Of a DNA stretch of 64,000 nt, positions 9,099 through 20,152 are shown in pieces (the stretch's first letter is position 1; each line of letters opens with the position of its first letter). The position numbers and the translations under genes are program-made. Source of the DNA: Nitrosovibrio sp. Nv6 (lineage in GTDB: Bacteria > Pseudomonadota > Gammaproteobacteria > Burkholderiales > Nitrosomonadaceae); assembly GCF_900110495.1 (NCBI RefSeq), contig NZ_FODX01000005.1, positions 1 to 64,000 on the forward strand, written 5' to 3'. Below the pieces are notes generated by a model. The model saw only the letters and a program-made list of their open reading frames with translations, did not search any database and was not told where the DNA came from.

Positions 9099-9530
9099 TT
9101 ATTCAACACTGCCACCAACAGCTTCGATGGCAGCTTTCGCACCTTTTGTTACCGCGATGCCCTGCACCTTTACAGCACGCTCGATCGTTCCCGAAAGTAT
9201 CACCTTCACCGTCAACGCAGAACTGGGGATGACTCCCGCCTGCTTCAGTGCCAGCATATCGATGGCGTCTCCCGCCATCCGGTCCAAAGCCGACAGCCGC
9301 ACTTCCACTGTGTCTTTTCTGGTCAGGGAAACAAAACCGCGCTTGGGCAAGCGGCGTTGCAAAGGCATTTGTCCGCCCTCGAAACCTACCTTGTGAAAGC
9401 CGCCTGCACGGGATTTTTGTCCCTTGTGCCCCCGCCCGGCGGTCTTCCCCAGACCCGAGCCGATTCCGCGGCCCACGCGCCGCCTGGAAGGATTGGCGCC
9501 AGCCGCCGGTTTAATGGAATTTAGCCGCAT
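9099..9530 (-). CDS. rplO: 50S ribosomal protein L15
   Basis: 143 residues with the glycine/arginine-rich N-terminus of L15 ([20 protein letters not shown]) and a globular C-terminal half ([17 protein letters not shown]). Binds 23S rRNA late in assembly. Starts one base after the rpmD stop codon and precedes secY by 17 bases. Confidence 0.97.
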   Translation of the reverse strand: MRLNSIKPAAGANPSRRRVGRGIGSGLGKTAGRGHKGQKSRAGGFHKVGFEGGQMPLQRRLPKRGFVSLTRKDTVEVRLSALDRMAGDAIDMLALKQAGVIPSSALTVKVILSGTIERAVKVQGIAVTKGAKAAIEAVGGSVE

Positions 9531-9719
9531 CTACGCCTCACTTTTTACGAGGTAATAAATGTTATTGATCATGCCTCGCACCGCCGGGGTATCTTCCAGC
9601 TCAACACTACTGTTAATCCCGCGAAGTCCTAATCCACGCGCGGTGGCTCTATGTGACTGTTTCGTGCCGATCAGGCTTTTGATCAAGGTTACCTTGACCT
9701 TCTTGTCATTACTCGTCAT
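9531..9719 (-). CDS. rpmD: 50S ribosomal protein L30
   Basis: 62 residues with the L30 core [20 protein letters not shown] and the C-terminal [10 protein letters not shown]. The ATG overlaps the rpsE stop by 4 bases, so translation is probably coupled. Confidence 0.96.
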   Translation of the reverse strand: MTSNDKKVKVTLIKSLIGTKQSHRATARGLGLRGINSSVELEDTPAVRGMINNIYYLVKSEA

Positions 9720-10258
9720 TTTTCCAATCCCATGATTTCCTCTACGCTCTTGCCGCGCTTCGCTGCAATTTCCGATGGAGTATTCATCGTTTCTAAACCG
9801 TGCAATGTGGCGCGCACGACATTATAAGGATTGGTCGAACCGATACACTTGGCAAGAATATTATGGACACCCATCACTTCAAATATCGCACGCATGGGAC
9901 CGCCGGCGATGATGCCAGTACCTTCAGATGCTGGCTGCATATATACTTTGGCTGCGCCATGTCTGCCGATGACAGGATGGTGCAGTGTGCCGTTCTTGAG
10001 ATTTACCTTGATCATCTTGCGGCGCGCTTCATCCATCGCTTTTTGTACCGCCACTGGCACCTCACGGGATTTGCCCTTGCCCATCCCTACACTGCCGTCT
10101 CCATTTCCAACCACTGTCAAAGCGGCAAAACCAAGGATGCGACCTCCTTTGACTACCTTGGTAACACGATTTATCGCTACCATTTTTTCCTTGAGCCCGT
10201 CTCCGCGATCATCGCCTTGCGGTATCTTTCCCTGCATCCGTCCCTGCATCTTAGCCAT
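9716..10258 (-). CDS. rpsE: 30S ribosomal protein S5
   Basis: 180 residues. The double-stranded RNA-binding N-terminal domain ([19 protein letters not shown]) and the S5 C-terminal domain ([19 protein letters not shown]) are intact. S5 helps decoding fidelity. The N-terminus is slightly longer than in E. coli, with a Gln/Gly-rich start ([15 protein letters not shown]). Confidence 0.97.
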   Translation of the reverse strand: MAKMQGRMQGKIPQGDDRGDGLKEKMVAINRVTKVVKGGRILGFAALTVVGNGDGSVGMGKGKSREVPVAVQKAMDEARRKMIKVNLKNGTLHHPVIGRHGAAKVYMQPASEGTGIIAGGPMRAIFEVMGVHNILAKCIGSTNPYNVVRATLHGLETMNTPSEIAAKRGKSVEEIMGLEK

Positions 10259-10271
10259 TGTCTTTCCTCAC

Positions 10272-10628
10272 TCAGAATTTGAGGCCATTCTCACGAGCAG
10301 CGTCGGCCAGAGCCTTCACGCGCCCATGATATTTAAAACCTGAACGGTCGAATGCAACCGTCTCGATACCCAACCCCCTGGCCTTCTCCGCAACTCTCTT
10401 ACCCACCGCCGCTGCCGCGCCAATGGTGCCACCATTGGTTATTTCCTTGCGAAGATCCGGTTCCAGAGTCGATGCGCTGGTCAACACCTTTGCGCCCGAA
10501 CCGTCTATCAGCTGAGCATAAATATGGGAATTGCTGCGATGCACGGCTAAACGGACTACTTTCAATTCGACGATCTTCGCACGGGTTCGACGAGCACGGC
10601 GCAAACGGGATTCTGTTGGATTTGGCAT
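10272..10628 (-). CDS. rplR: 50S ribosomal protein L18
   Basis: 118 residues with the 5S rRNA-binding core ([25 protein letters not shown]) and C-terminal [19 protein letters not shown]. Contacts 5S rRNA in the central protuberance. Between rplF and rpsE with short gaps. Confidence 0.97.
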   Translation of the reverse strand: MPNPTESRLRRARRTRAKIVELKVVRLAVHRSNSHIYAQLIDGSGAKVLTSASTLEPDLRKEITNGGTIGAAAAVGKRVAEKARGLGIETVAFDRSGFKYHGRVKALADAARENGLKF

Positions 10629-10639
10629 ATCTACCCTAA

Positions 10640-11173
10640 TTATTTTTTCTTGGTTTCTTTCATGACGATTACTTCGTCGGAATAACGCACACCCTTGCCC
10701 TTATAGGGTTCCGGCTTACGATAGGCGCGTACATCCGCCGCCACCTGGCCGACCTGCTGCTTGTCCATTCCCTTGATAACAACTTCCGTTTGACTGGGAG
10801 TCTCAACTTTAACGCCCTCAGGCATTTTATGGCTGACCGGGTGTGAGAATCCCAACGTCAGGTTCAGGACATCATTCGCCGCCTGCGCGCGATACCCTAC
10901 GCCGACCAGCGTCAGTTTTTTTTCGAAACCGCTGGTTACACCCTTGACCATATTGGCAAGCAGCGCTCGCGTTGTTCCGGACATTGCATTCGCCTGCTTG
11001 GAATCGTTGGCGGCTTTTACCAGTAAATTATCGCCCTCCCGCTCAATGGCGATGTCCGAAAAAAGATCACGTCGCAGTGTTCCCAGGGGTCCCTTAACAG
11101 ACACCTCGGAAGCTGACAAGGTTACTTCAACATTTGCCGGGATTGGCACAGGATTCTTACCGACTCGAGACAT
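10640..11173 (-). CDS. rplF: 50S ribosomal protein L6
   Basis: 177 residues starting [17 protein letters not shown], with two repeated L6 domains and the C-terminal signature [14 protein letters not shown]. Sits near the factor-binding centre of the large subunit. Confidence 0.97.
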   Translation of the reverse strand: MSRVGKNPVPIPANVEVTLSASEVSVKGPLGTLRRDLFSDIAIEREGDNLLVKAANDSKQANAMSGTTRALLANMVKGVTSGFEKKLTLVGVGYRAQAANDVLNLTLGFSHPVSHKMPEGVKVETPSQTEVVIKGMDKQQVGQVAADVRAYRKPEPYKGKGVRYSDEVIVMKETKKK

Positions 11174-11194
11174 TTTTATACCCTTACTTAATCC

Positions 11195-11590
11195 TTAGGC
11201 CACAATGCATAACACTTCACCGCCTACGCCACTGGCGCGGGCCTTACGTTCGGTCATTACACCTTTTGATGTCGATACTATCGCTACTCCAAGACCATTC
11301 ATCACATTAGGCAGCTTGTCGCTGGCCTTGTAAATCCGCAAGCCAGGACGGCTGACACGTTCGATTTTCTCAATTACCGGACGGTTGGCATAATATTTCA
11401 GACTGATATCCAACACGGGCTTGCCATCAGCGTTATGAACAGCAAAATCCTCAACATAACCTTCTTCTTTCAATACCTTTGCGATGGCCGCTTTAAGCTT
11501 GGAAGCGGGCATTACAACGGATGCTTTTTCAGAACGCTGCGCGTTACGAATTCGCGTCAGCATATCAGCGATGGGGTCACTCATGCTCAT
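11195..11590 (-). CDS. rpsH: 30S ribosomal protein S8
   Basis: 131 residues; core [14 protein letters not shown] at the start and [15 protein letters not shown] near the end. S8 binds helix 21 of 16S rRNA and, in E. coli, represses the spc operon. Two in-frame ATGs lie two codons apart (11590 and 11584); GAGG upstream fits either. Confidence 0.97.
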   Translation of the reverse strand: MSMSDPIADMLTRIRNAQRSEKASVVMPASKLKAAIAKVLKEEGYVEDFAVHNADGKPVLDISLKYYANRPVIEKIERVSRPGLRIYKASDKLPNVMNGLGVAIVSTSKGVMTERKARASGVGGEVLCIVA

Positions 11591-11746
11591 CTAGGGATAC
11601 CTCTAGAAATCCAATTTCCATAACAGACAAGTACGTATATGTCTGAAAGTTAAATTGCTCATAATGATCTGCTTTCATAATACGGCTGGGTTTCGTTCCA
11701 TATTTCGGAGTTGAAACTCATCCGCAACAATTCGCTTCTTATCAGC

Positions 11747-12052
11747 TCACCAGCTTGCTTTGATCATGCCCGGAATTTCCCCGCTCATAGCGATATCGCG
11801 AAGTTTTCCGCGGCCCAGCCCAAATTTGCTGTAAACACCACGAGGACGGCCAGTCAATGAACACCGATTACGCAGCCGAACTGGACTTGCATTTCTCGGC
11901 AGCATTTGCAACTTGATCCTGGCAGAGTGACGGTCCTCATCGCTTGCATTGGCATCATTAATAATGAGCAGTAATTCAGCACGCCGTGCGGCAAACTTCT
12001 TCACTGTCTCCCGACGTTTCAGGTCCCGGTTAATTACAGCTACTTTAGCCAT
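11747..12052 (-). CDS. rpsN: 30S ribosomal protein S14
   Basis: 101 residues from the ATG at 12052 ([17 protein letters not shown]). It is the long, zinc-free type of S14, without the CxxC motifs, and ends in the basic [16 protein letters not shown] motif plus KASW. An in-frame start 20 codons earlier is less likely. A 156-base gap without visible features separates it from rpsH. Confidence 0.96.
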   Translation of the reverse strand: MAKVAVINRDLKRRETVKKFAARRAELLLIINDANASDEDRHSARIKLQMLPRNASPVRLRNRCSLTGRPRGVYSKFGLGRGKLRDIAMSGEIPGMIKASW

Positions 12053-12059
12053 GCGACTC

Positions 12060-12599
12060 TCAATTTTTGAATGGAAATTTAAATGCTGCCAACAATGCCT
12101 TCGCTTCCGCATCGGTTTTTGCGGTAGTGGTTATCGTAATATTCATTCCCCTGAGCGCGTCGATTTTATCGTATTCAATTTCCGGAAAGATTATTTGTTC
12201 CTTCACGCCCATATTGTAATTTCCCCTTCCATCGAAGGCTCTGCCGGAAATGCCCCGAAAATCACGGATACGCGGGATCGCCACGCTCACCAGCCGGTCG
12301 AGAAATTCGTACATGCGAATGCGTCGCAGCGTCACCATGCAGCCAACCGGATAACCATCACGAACCTTGAAGGTAGCGATGGATTTTTTCGCTTTGGTCA
12401 CCACCGGTTTTTGGCCGGCAATCTTTTGCATGTCACTTACCGCACTATCCATGATTTTCTTGTCAGCGACCGCCTCACCCACACCCATATTGAGCGTGAT
12501 CTTCTGGATCCGCGGCACTTCCATCACAGACTTGTAGCCAAACTGCTCCATCAGCTGTTTCACTACGGTGCTGCGGTAATACTCTTGTAAACGAGCCAT
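12060..12599 (-). CDS. rplE: 50S ribosomal protein L5
   Basis: 179 residues from the ATG at 12599 ([16 protein letters not shown]). Core motifs [16 protein letters not shown] and the C-terminal [17 protein letters not shown] are intact. L5 binds 5S rRNA and contacts the P-site tRNA. A longer in-frame start would overlap rplX. Confidence 0.97.
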   Translation of the reverse strand: MARLQEYYRSTVVKQLMEQFGYKSVMEVPRIQKITLNMGVGEAVADKKIMDSAVSDMQKIAGQKPVVTKAKKSIATFKVRDGYPVGCMVTLRRIRMYEFLDRLVSVAIPRIRDFRGISGRAFDGRGNYNMGVKEQIIFPEIEYDKIDALRGMNITITTTAKTDAEAKALLAAFKFPFKN

Positions 12600-12618
12600 A
12601 TATCTTCCCTTTACCTTC

Positions 12619-12936
12619 TCAGGCGTCAAGCAGCTCGCCGCTCGATTTGAAGTAACGAACCTTGCCCTTGCCTTCTAGTATTCTGAAGCCCACACGATCG
12701 GCTTTCCGCGTAGCGGGATTGTAAATCGCCACGTTTGAAACCTGAATGGGATTTTCCATCTCGACGATTCCGCCCGCCGTTCCCTTACTAGGATTAGGCC
12801 GCTGATGTTTCTTGACCTTATTGGCCCCCTCGATTACCACCAGATCAGCATTCACTATGCGTAAAACGGTGCCGCGTTTGCCCTTGTCTCTACCGGTAAT
12901 GACGATTACGTCATCTCCTTTCTTTATTTTTCGCAT
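12619..12936 (-). CDS. rplX: 50S ribosomal protein L24
   Basis: 105 residues with the KOW motif near the start ([20 protein letters not shown]) and the conserved [12 protein letters not shown]. An assembly initiator protein for the large subunit. Confidence 0.97.
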   Translation of the reverse strand: MRKIKKGDDVIVITGRDKGKRGTVLRIVNADLVVIEGANKVKKHQRPNPSKGTAGGIVEMENPIQVSNVAIYNPATRKADRVGFRILEGKGKVRYFKSSGELLDA

Positions 12937-12957
12937 ATTCCACTCCTTATCGCATGC

Positions 12958-13326
12958 TTACAAAACTTCTGGCGCAAGCGAAACGATTTTCATGAAGCGT
13001 GCATTACGCAATTCACGCGTAACCGGGCCAAAAATACGCGTACCGATCGGCTCCAGCTTGGCGTTCAGCAGCACTGCAGCATTGCCGTCGAACTTGATCA
13101 ATGAGCCATCGGTGCGCCGCACTCCCTTCGCAGTGCGGACCACCACGGCGTTGTATACTTCGCCTTTTTTAACTCGCCCCCGAGGCGCTACATCCTTGAT
13201 GCTAACCTTTATAATATCGCCAATACCAGCATAACGCCGCTTGGATCCGCCCAATACCTTGATGCACATGATTGAACGCGCGCCCGTATTATCGGCGACT
13301 TGCAGAATCGATTGCATTTGGATCAT
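12958..13326 (-). CDS. rplN: 50S ribosomal protein L14
   Basis: 122 residues, [19 protein letters not shown] at the start and [20 protein letters not shown] at the end. It lies at the 30S contact surface. First gene of the spc group, with a promoter about 130 bases upstream at 13458-13486. Confidence 0.97.
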   Translation of the reverse strand: MIQMQSILQVADNTGARSIMCIKVLGGSKRRYAGIGDIIKVSIKDVAPRGRVKKGEVYNAVVVRTAKGVRRTDGSLIKFDGNAAVLLNAKLEPIGTRIFGPVTRELRNARFMKIVSLAPEVL

Positions 13327-13457
13327 TATTTACTCACTCTCTCCAACTTTTCCCGCCTAAGCCGAGGCATGGATAGTATTGGAACCCGTCCGGGTTATGA
13401 TGCCGCCAGAACCAGCAGGCTGCAAAAAATTAAAGTACTGAAAAATGAAGAGGGCGA

Positions 13458-13486
13458 ATTATAAGGTAACCTTGCAAAAAATGCAA
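13458..13486 (-). promoter_or_regulatory. Promoter at the S10/spc boundary, upstream of rplN
   Basis: On the minus strand TTGCAT (13481-13486) is followed after exactly 17 bases by TATAAT (13458-13463), a perfect -10. It lies in the 196-base gap between rpsQ and rplN, where E. coli has its spc promoter. A 7-bp dyad (CCTTGCA / TGCAAGG, 13470-13488) overlaps the -35 element. Confidence 0.75.
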
Positions 13487-13522
13487 GGTAGAAAAAATCT
13501 TCCAGTACCTACTCGCCACTGA

Positions 13523-13801
13523 TCAAATGACTTGACTGCCCTTCTCTACCAACTTGACTACACGCCAGGCTTTTGTTTTAGAAAGAGGCCGGCACTCCTC
13601 AATTACCACCATATCTCCTGCATGAAATTCATTACTTTCGTCATGCACGTGATATTTTTTTGAACGAACCATAATCTTGCCATAGAGCGGATGCTTGACT
13701 TTGCGTTCGACCAAAACCGTGATGGTCTTATCCATTTTATCGCTCACTACTTTTCCACTGAGAGTGGCACTAACGGTGCGGTTTAAATTGGCTTCGCTCA
13801 T
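13523..13801 (-). CDS. rpsQ: 30S ribosomal protein S17
   Basis: 92 residues with the OB-fold core [20 protein letters not shown], then KYHVHDE and [15 protein letters not shown] primary 16S rRNA binder. Last gene of the S10 group; start overlaps rpmC by 4 bases. Confidence 0.97.
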   Translation of the reverse strand: MSEANLNRTVSATLSGKVVSDKMDKTITVLVERKVKHPLYGKIMVRSKKYHVHDESNEFHAGDMVVIEECRPLSKTKAWRVVKLVEKGSQVI

Positions 13802-13998
13802 GACTGCTTCGCCTTTTGGCTAAGGATGGTTTTTGCGCGCGCAATATCGCGCCGCACATTACGTAATTGAGAGGTGTTGCTTAACTGCTGAGTTGCGTGC
13901 TGCATGCGCAGACCAAATTGCGCCCTCAAAAGTTCCAATAGCTCCCGCTGCAGCTCCGCTGGATTCTTGGTCCTCAAGTCTTTGACTTTTGATTTCAT
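13798..13998 (-). CDS. rpmC: 50S ribosomal protein L29
   Basis: 66 residues, [20 protein letters not shown], a two-helix hairpin protein at the tunnel exit. It follows rplP by 2 bases and overlaps rpsQ by 4. Confidence 0.96.
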   Translation of the reverse strand: MKSKVKDLRTKNPAELQRELLELLRAQFGLRMQHATQQLSNTSQLRNVRRDIARAKTILSQKAKQS

Positions 13999-14000
13999 GG

Positions 14001-14417
14001 TTAACCGCCCACCTGTCTTACAACGAATGTCGTCAGGATCGGCAGTTTGGAAGCGGCCAAACGAAAGGCCTGCCGCGCCAGCACTTCATCAACACCGTCC
14101 ATTTCATACAACATCTTGCCCGGCTGAATTTCTGCCACAAAGTACTCCGGATTTCCCTTGCCATTACCCATACGAACCTCAGCAGGTTTATGGGAAATCG
14201 GCTTATCAGGAAAAATACGGATCCAGATGCGACCACCGCGTTTTATGTGCCGAGTCATCGCGCGCCGCGCGGCTTCAATCTGCCGAGCCGTTAACCGGCC
14301 GCGGCCAACCGCCTTGAGCCCATACTCGCCAAAACTGACTTTGGCGCCACGGGTGGCAACACCCTTGTTACGCCCTTTTTGCTGTTTGCGGTACTTCGTT
14401 CTAGCTGGTTGCTGCAT
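14001..14417 (-). CDS. rplP: 50S ribosomal protein L16
   Basis: 138 residues with the L16 start [19 protein letters not shown] and the conserved [17 protein letters not shown]. It helps position the A-site tRNA. Its ATG lies inside the extended 3' end of rpsC (17-base overlap). Confidence 0.97.
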   Translation of the reverse strand: MQQPARTKYRKQQKGRNKGVATRGAKVSFGEYGLKAVGRGRLTARQIEAARRAMTRHIKRGGRIWIRIFPDKPISHKPAEVRMGNGKGNPEYFVAEIQPGKMLYEMDGVDEVLARQAFRLAASKLPILTTFVVRQVGG

Positions 14418-15246
14418 CTTTCACTCCTGGCTTTACTGTCTTTCTGGTTGCAGACTTGACGGAAGTGTCCTCAGCCGTGATGTCAGGTTTCCTCGTTTTC
14501 GCTTCGGTTCTGGCATCAGTTCTTCCGGCAGGTTTTCTGGCTGGACGCCTGCCTTCAGGCTCACCCGTGGGGGCCGGGACTTGCGTTGCTGACCCTGCTG
14601 CCCCTGCCTGCTCACTCCGACCTATTACTTCGCCCTTGAATACCCATACTTTAATTCCGATCACGCCATACGTGGTCTTGGCTTCGGAAACACCGTAATC
14701 AAGATCCGCACGCAAGGTATGAAGCGGTACACGGCCTTCCCGGTACCACTCGGTACGAGCGATTTCGATGCCATTCAACCGCCCGGCGCTCATGATTTTG
14801 ATACCCTGGGCGCCAAGACGCATAGCGTTCTGCATCGCGCGCTTCATGGCACGGCGAAACATGATACGTTTTTCCAGCTGCTGCGCAATGTTGTCCGCAA
14901 TCAATTGCGCATCGATTTCGGGTTTTCGGATTTCCTCGATATTGACATGTACCGGCACTCCCATGAGCTTTTGCAGCACGCCTCGCAGAACCTCTATGTC
15001 TTCACCTTTCTTGCCGATTACCACGCCGGGCCGGGAGCTGTAAATGGTGATGCGCGCATTCTTGGAGGGCCGTTCAATAATCACGCGACCGACAGATGCA
15101 TGCGCCAACTTCTTTTTCAGATATTCCCGAACCTTGATATCCTCGTTCAACATTCCAGGAAAGTTTTTTCCGTTGGCATACCATTTCGATGACCAGTTCT
15201 TCAGTACAGAAAGCCGAAAACCTGTCGGATTTATTTTTTGTCCCAT
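14401..15246 (-). CDS. rpsC: 30S ribosomal protein S3 with long C-terminal extension
   Basis: 281 residues against 233 in E. coli. The N-terminal KH domain ([20 protein letters not shown]) and the S3 C-terminal domain ([29 protein letters not shown]) are normal. From about residue 216 a low-complexity tail rich in Pro, Ala, Arg, Lys and Thr follows ([20 protein letters not shown] and on). Such tails occur in some betaproteobacterial S3 proteins; no known domain is seen in it. The gene overlaps the rplP start by 17 bases. Confidence 0.95.
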   Translation of the reverse strand: MGQKINPTGFRLSVLKNWSSKWYANGKNFPGMLNEDIKVREYLKKKLAHASVGRVIIERPSKNARITIYSSRPGVVIGKKGEDIEVLRGVLQKLMGVPVHVNIEEIRKPEIDAQLIADNIAQQLEKRIMFRRAMKRAMQNAMRLGAQGIKIMSAGRLNGIEIARTEWYREGRVPLHTLRADLDYGVSEAKTTYGVIGIKVWVFKGEVIGRSEQAGAAGSATQVPAPTGEPEGRRPARKPAGRTDARTEAKTRKPDITAEDTSVKSATRKTVKPGVKDAATS

Positions 15247-15262
15247 AATGCCTGGTACGTCC

Positions 15263-15610
15263 TTATTTTTTGTTGCCAGCTTTGTCGCCGACAGTAAGAA
15301 GAATATGACAAGTCGGCTTTACGATACGATTGCCCCGCCCTTTGGCACGCGCGCTGGTACGCATCATTGAAGGTCCACGATCCACATAAATCGTGGATAC
15401 CTTCAATTCATCTATGTCCGCCCCATCATTATGTTCAGCATTCGCAATTGCCGATTCAAGCAGCTTACGAATGATGACGGCGCCCTTTTTCGGACTGAAC
15501 GCAAGCAGGTTAAGCGCCCGGTCCACTGGCAGCCCACGAATCTGGTCCGCCACGAGGCGCCCCTTTTGCTCGGATAATCTGACGCCACGTAATACAGCAG
15601 TTGTTTGCAT
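15263..15610 (-). CDS. rplV: 50S ribosomal protein L22
   Basis: 115 residues; [20 protein letters not shown] at the start and the extended loop that lines the exit tunnel near [20 protein letters not shown]. Between rpsS and rpsC. Confidence 0.97.
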   Translation of the reverse strand: MQTTAVLRGVRLSEQKGRLVADQIRGLPVDRALNLLAFSPKKGAVIIRKLLESAIANAEHNDGADIDELKVSTIYVDRGPSMMRTSARAKGRGNRIVKPTCHILLTVGDKAGNKK

Positions 15611-15622
15611 AATTGAGTGTTC

Positions 15623-15910
15623 CTATTTCCTCGATCCCGTCGTAGCTTTCCTGTCGCCGGAATGACCCTTGAAAGTACGGGTGTGTGAGAATTCTCCAAG
15701 CTTATGTCCAACCATGTTCTCGGTAACATACACTGGAATATGCTGCTTGCCATTGTGCACTGCGATAGTCAAACCAATGAAATCCGGTAGAACGGTCGAG
15801 CGCCGGGACCAGGTTTTGATCGGACGCTTGTCGTTCGTTGCCCGCGCGGTCTCTACCTTCGCTATCAGGTGCAAGTCAACAAATGGGCCTTTTTTTACGG
15901 AACGTGCCAT
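15623..15910 (-). CDS. rpsS: 30S ribosomal protein S19
   Basis: 95 residues, [15 protein letters not shown] start and [20 protein letters not shown] end, both family signatures. Located in the head of the small subunit with S13. Confidence 0.97.
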   Translation of the reverse strand: MARSVKKGPFVDLHLIAKVETARATNDKRPIKTWSRRSTVLPDFIGLTIAVHNGKQHIPVYVTENMVGHKLGEFSHTRTFKGHSGDRKATTGSRK

Positions 15911-15916
15911 GACTCC

Positions 15917-16750
15917 TTATCCTTTACTTGAATAACGACGCCGTACGATCATACCGTCGGTACGTTTATTGGCGCGAGTACGGTAACCTTTCGCGGGTGT
16001 GCCCCAGGGGCTGACGGGATGACGCCCCGCAGCGGTTTTGCCTTCGCCACCACCATGAGGATGGTCTACAGGATTCATCACCACACCGCGTACCGTTGGG
16101 CGTATTCCGCGCCACCTCTGTGCACCTGCTTTACCAATCGATCGGAGATTATGTTCCTCGTTTCCGACCTCGCCCAAGGTGGCTCGGCAATTCACGTGTA
16201 CTTTTCGAATCTCGCCCGAACGCAGGCGTAGCTGAGCATAGTCCCCCTCCCGCGCAAGGAGCTGAACGGATGTGCCAGCTGAACGAGCCAGTTGGGCGCC
16301 TTTGCCAGGCATCATTTCCACGCAGTGGATGGTGCTGCCCACCGGAATATTGCGTAACGGTAGCGCGTTGCCATTCTTGATGGGAGCATCCACTCCACTC
16401 ATCAACTGCATGCCGGCAACAACACCGCTCGGTGCGATAATATAACGGCGCTCGCCATCAGCATAACAAAGTAGCGCCAGATTCGCGCTGCGGTTTGGAT
16501 CATATTCCAGCCGCTCAACCCTGGCAACGATACCGTCCTTGTTACGGCGAAAATCCACAATACGATAATGTTGCTTGTGGCCGCCTCCCATATGACGTGT
16601 AGTAATCTGGCCTTTATTGTTGCGCCCGGCGGTATGATTTTGCTTCTCCAACAGCCTGGCATAGGGCTCGCCTTTGTACAAACCCGAATTAACGACCTTG
16701 ACTACTGCGCGACGGCCCGGAGAGGTTGGCTTGACTTTAACCAGTGCCAT
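15917..16750 (-). CDS. rplB: 50S ribosomal protein L2
   Basis: 277 residues; the oldest large-subunit protein, needed for subunit joining and peptidyl transfer. The conserved [17 protein letters not shown] (about residues 223-239, including the key histidine) and [18 protein letters not shown] are present. Its ATG overlaps the rplW stop by one base. Confidence 0.97.
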   Translation of the reverse strand: MALVKVKPTSPGRRAVVKVVNSGLYKGEPYARLLEKQNHTAGRNNKGQITTRHMGGGHKQHYRIVDFRRNKDGIVARVERLEYDPNRSANLALLCYADGERRYIIAPSGVVAGMQLMSGVDAPIKNGNALPLRNIPVGSTIHCVEMMPGKGAQLARSAGTSVQLLAREGDYAQLRLRSGEIRKVHVNCRATLGEVGNEEHNLRSIGKAGAQRWRGIRPTVRGVVMNPVDHPHGGGEGKTAAGRHPVSPWGTPAKGYRTRANKRTDGMIVRRRYSSKG

Positions 16751-17085
16751 TACTTGACTTCTCCTTGAGCAATTTCAGAAAAATTTATTTCCTGGCCAGC
16801 CTTGATGCTGACATAAGCTTTCTTCCAATTGCTGCGACGTCCCATGAAACGGCCAAAGCGTTTTTCCTTTCCCTTGACGTTCGCCACCTGCACGCTCTCG
16901 ACCTCGATATTTTGCGCCTTCCACATCAGCTCAACAGCTGCTTTGATCTCGGGCTTCGTAGCGTCCTGCACCACTCGGAAGATAACGTGGTTATGCTTTT
17001 CAGCTACATATGTCGCCTTTTCCGATACTTGAGGCGACAATATCACTTGCATCAGACGTTCCGGGTTGAATGTTTGCGCACTCAT
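16750..17085 (-). CDS. rplW: 50S ribosomal protein L23
   Basis: 111 residues, with [20 protein letters not shown] and the loop [20 protein letters not shown] that reaches the tunnel. Docking site for trigger factor and signal recognition particle. Overlaps rplD by 4 bases. Confidence 0.97.
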   Translation of the reverse strand: MSAQTFNPERLMQVILSPQVSEKATYVAEKHNHVIFRVVQDATKPEIKAAVELMWKAQNIEVESVQVANVKGKEKRFGRFMGRRSNWKKAYVSIKAGQEINFSEIAQGEVK

Positions 17086-17702
17086 GCAAGCAGCTCCTCC
17101 ATTTTGGTCAACGCGCCGCGAGTTATCAGCACATTGGCAAAGCGCATAAGGCTGACCGGATCCGCGTGACCGGCTTCCACTATCTTTACGAGAGGCAGGT
17201 TGCGCGACGAAAAATAGAGATTCTCATCGATGCTATCAGTAATAATCATGACCTCATCCAATCCCATATCCTTCAATTTACTTGCCAGTGCCTTGGTCTT
17301 CGGCGCATCCACGGAAAAATTTTCCACCACTGACATCCGGTTTTCCCGGACCAACTGGGACAAGATAGCGCCGATACCGGCTCGATACATCTTGCGATTG
17401 ACCTTGTGACTAAAATTCTCCGCCGGACTATTAGGAAAAATCTTGCCGCCGCCCCGCCATATTGGACTGGAGGCCATTCCGGCGCGTGCACGACCAGTAC
17501 CTTTTTGCCGCCAAGGCTTGCGAGTGGATTTGGAGACATCCGAGCGTCCCTTTTGAGCGCGATTTGCGCTACGAGCATTGGCAAGATAAGCCGTCACCAC
17601 CTGATGCACCAGGGCTTCGTTGTACTCGCGGCCAAAAAGGGAATCAGGAACAGAAACGCTCGCAGCTGACTGGCCGTTATTATCGATGAGTTTAAGTTCC
17701 AT
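17082..17702 (-). CDS. rplD: 50S ribosomal protein L4
   Basis: 206 residues with the internal extended loop [19 protein letters not shown] that lines the exit tunnel. In E. coli L4 is the repressor of its own operon. Start and rplC stop share one base (ATG/TGA). Confidence 0.97.
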   Translation of the reverse strand: MELKLIDNNGQSAASVSVPDSLFGREYNEALVHQVVTAYLANARSANRAQKGRSDVSKSTRKPWRQKGTGRARAGMASSPIWRGGGKIFPNSPAENFSHKVNRKMYRAGIGAILSQLVRENRMSVVENFSVDAPKTKALASKLKDMGLDEVMIITDSIDENLYFSSRNLPLVKIVEAGHADPVSLMRFANVLITRGALTKMEELLA

Positions 17703-18415
17703 CAGGCACCCGCCTTTTTGCCTGATTTCGCAGCCGCTTTGGCATCAACCTTAACGGCGGGCTTCGCGCCGATCCTGCTGATCTTCAGGCTAGGATGCAC
17801 TACCACGTCTCCACCTTTTGATCCCGGAATCGCGCCCTTGATGAGCAATAACCCGCGCTCGGCGTCAATCCGCAGCACTTCCAGATTCTGAGTAGTACGC
17901 TGTACGCTTCCGAGATGCCCCGACATGCGTTTTCCAGGAAATACACGGCCTGGATCCTGTGCCATTCCAATCGAACCCGGAACATTGTGTGATCTTGAAT
18001 TACCGTGACTGGCACGGTTGGAGGAAAAGCCGTGACGCTTGATTACACCGCTATAACCCTTCCCGATGGAAACACCGGTCACATCCACTTTCTGTCCCGG
18101 CTGGAATATCTCCAATCCTATCACTGCGCCCGGCTTGAGGCTATCGATTACCTCCGGGGTGACGCGGAACTCCTTGAGCACATGGCCCGCCTCCACCGCA
18201 GCCTTGGCGAAATGCCCTGCCGAAGGTTTATTAACGCGAATGGCGCGACGTTTTCCGAAAGTAACCTGAATGGCGGAATAGCCGTCTGTGGCTGGCGTCT
18301 TGATTTGTGTAACACGATTGTTAGACACGTCAAGCACCGTGACTGGATGGCTATCGCCATCGTCGGTGAAAATACGAGTCATGCCAACCTTGCGGCCGAC
18401 GAGCCCTAAACTCAT
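17702..18415 (-). CDS. rplC: 50S ribosomal protein L3
   Basis: 237 residues from the ATG at 18415 ([16 protein letters not shown]); AAGGG precedes it. The conserved [20 protein letters not shown] with the glutamine that is methylated by PrmB in relatives is near residue 150. The C-terminus carries a short Lys/Ala tail ([15 protein letters not shown]) not seen in E. coli. Confidence 0.97.
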   Translation of the reverse strand: MSLGLVGRKVGMTRIFTDDGDSHPVTVLDVSNNRVTQIKTPATDGYSAIQVTFGKRRAIRVNKPSAGHFAKAAVEAGHVLKEFRVTPEVIDSLKPGAVIGLEIFQPGQKVDVTGVSIGKGYSGVIKRHGFSSNRASHGNSRSHNVPGSIGMAQDPGRVFPGKRMSGHLGSVQRTTQNLEVLRIDAERGLLLIKGAIPGSKGGDVVVHPSLKISRIGAKPAVKVDAKAAAKSGKKAGA

Positions 18416-18537
18416 TTTAATTACCCTTTTTAAAAGGTGCCGATTGCAATTGATCGGCAAAATTTACATTCATCTTGAATCAGAAGTCCACGTTATTCGC
18501 TGGGGGAACGATTAACCGAAGACTTGACTTCAAAAAC

Positions 18538-18846
18538 TCATAGCTTTATTTCGACATCCACTCCGGCAGGCAGATCCAACTTCATCAGGGCATCAACCGT
18601 CTTATCGGTAGGGTCCATGATATCCATCAGCCGCAGATGGGTTCGAATTTCGAATTGGTCGCGCGAAGTCTTGTTGACGTGAGGAGACCGAAGCACGTCG
18701 AAGCGCTCGATACGGGTCGGCAGCGGCACGGGCCCCTTGACCACGGCACCCGTCCGTTTGGCGGTTTCAACAATCTCCATCGCTGATTTGTCTATCAATC
18801 GATAATCAAACGCTTTCAGACGAATACGAATTTTCTGGCTTTGCAT
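18538..18846 (-). CDS. rpsJ: 30S ribosomal protein S10
   Basis: 102 residues from the ATG at 18846 ([19 protein letters not shown]); also the NusE partner in antitermination. The conserved [19 protein letters not shown] is present. First gene of the S10 group, 84 bases after tufA. Confidence 0.97.
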   Translation of the reverse strand: MQSQKIRIRLKAFDYRLIDKSAMEIVETAKRTGAVVKGPVPLPTRIERFDVLRSPHVNKTSRDQFEIRTHLRLMDIMDPTDKTVDALMKLDLPAGVDVEIKL

Positions 18847-18935
18847 AATCAAACCTCAGGTTGAGGATTCGGATTCCGAATTGACGATTCGATGCTGCTT
18901 GGCATTAAATCTTAAATCCTATCCTTGATCCTGTT

Positions 18936-20140
18936 ATTACTCGATAATCTTTGCCACCACGCCTGCGCCGACGGTTCTGCCGCCCTCGCGGATGGCAAAA
19001 CGCAGACCTTCTTCCATCGCAATCGGCGCAATGAGGTTTACCGTCACAGAGACGTTGTCCCCCGGCATCACCATCTCGGTCCCCGCCGGCAGTTCAATCG
19101 CGCCCGTGACGTCGGTGGTACGGAAGTAGAACTGGGGACGGTAGCCCTGGAAAAAGGGTGTATGACGTCCCCCTTCTTCTTTGCCCAGCACGTAAATCTC
19201 GGCGGCAAACTTGGTATGCGGGGTGATGCTGCCCGGCTTGGACAGAACCTGGCCTCGTTCGACTTCTTCGCGTTTGGTGCCGCGCAGCAATACGCCCACG
19301 TTGTCTCCGGCCTGTCCCTGATCCAGCAGTTTCCTGAACATTTCCACACCCGTACAGACCGTCTTGATTGTAGGCTTCAAGCCTACTATCTCGATTTCTT
19401 CGCCCACTTTGACAATGCCCCGTTCCACCCGGCCGGTTACGACCGTACCGCGCCCGGATATGGAGAAGACGTCTTCCACCGGCATCAGAAAGGTGCCGTC
19501 TATGGCACGCACCGGTTCCGGTATGTAGCTGTCCAGCGCATCCGCCAGCTTGTAGATGGAGGGCTCGCCTATGTCGCTCTGGTCGCCTTCCAGCGCCTTA
19601 AGGGCAGAACCGATGACAATGGGGGTGTCATCCCCTGGAAAGTTGTATTTGGAGAGCAGTTCGCGCACTTCCATTTCCACCAGTTCCAGCAGTTCGGCGT
19701 CATCCACCATGTCCGCTTTGTTCATGTAGACGATGATGTAGGGCACGCCTACCTGGCGTGCCAGCAGTATGTGTTCGCGCGTCTGCGGCATCGGCCCGTC
19801 AGCAGACGAAACCACCAGTATCGCGCCGTCCATCTGCGCTGCCCCGGTTATCATGTTCTTGACGTAGTCTGCGTGACCCGGACAGTCTACGTGCGCATAG
19901 TGCCGGCTCGTCGTCTCATATTCAACGTGCGATGTGTTGATGGTGATGCCCCGCGCTTTCTCTTCCGGCGCAGAGTCAATCTGGGCGTAACTCTTCGCCT
20001 CCCCTCCAAACTTCTTCGCCAGCACCATCGTGATCGCCGCCGTCAATGTGGTCTTGCCATGATCCACATGTCCTATCGTCCCTACGTTCACGTGCGGCTT
20101 CGTCCGCTCAAATTTGCTCTTTGCCATGATGATTCCTTTT
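18936..20140 (-). repeat. Duplicated tuf segment, copy 1
   Basis: This 1205-base segment pairs with 37697-38901 at a constant offset of 18761. Proteins are identical and antisense translations agree as well, so the DNA appears identical throughout; the match starts one base after the stop codon side and ends 13 bases before the ATG, just past the ribosome binding site. Likely kept uniform by gene conversion. Confidence 0.85.
18937..20127 (-). CDS. tufA: Translation elongation factor Tu (copy A)
   Basis: 396 residues. GTP-binding motifs GHVDHGKT (19-26), DCPGHADY (about 81-88) and NKAD (about 136-139) are intact, followed by the two beta-barrel domains. Delivers aminoacyl-tRNA to the ribosome. 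Protein identical to the copy at 37698-38888, and the flanking identity includes the ribosome binding site region. Located after fusA by 25 bases. Confidence 0.98.
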   Translation of the reverse strand: MAKSKFERTKPHVNVGTIGHVDHGKTTLTAAITMVLAKKFGGEAKSYAQIDSAPEEKARGITINTSHVEYETTSRHYAHVDCPGHADYVKNMITGAAQMDGAILVVSSADGPMPQTREHILLARQVGVPYIIVYMNKADMVDDAELLELVEMEVRELLSKYNFPGDDTPIVIGSALKALEGDQSDIGEPSIYKLADALDSYIPEPVRAIDGTFLMPVEDVFSISGRGTVVTGRVERGIVKVGEEIEIVGLKPTIKTVCTGVEMFRKLLDQGQAGDNVGVLLRGTKREEVERGQVLSKPGSITPHTKFAAEIYVLGKEEGGRHTPFFQGYRPQFYFRTTDVTGAIELPAGTEMVMPGDNVSVTVNLIAPIAMEEGLRFAIREGGRTVGAGVVAKIIE

Positions 20141-20152
20141 ACTTGATAACGG

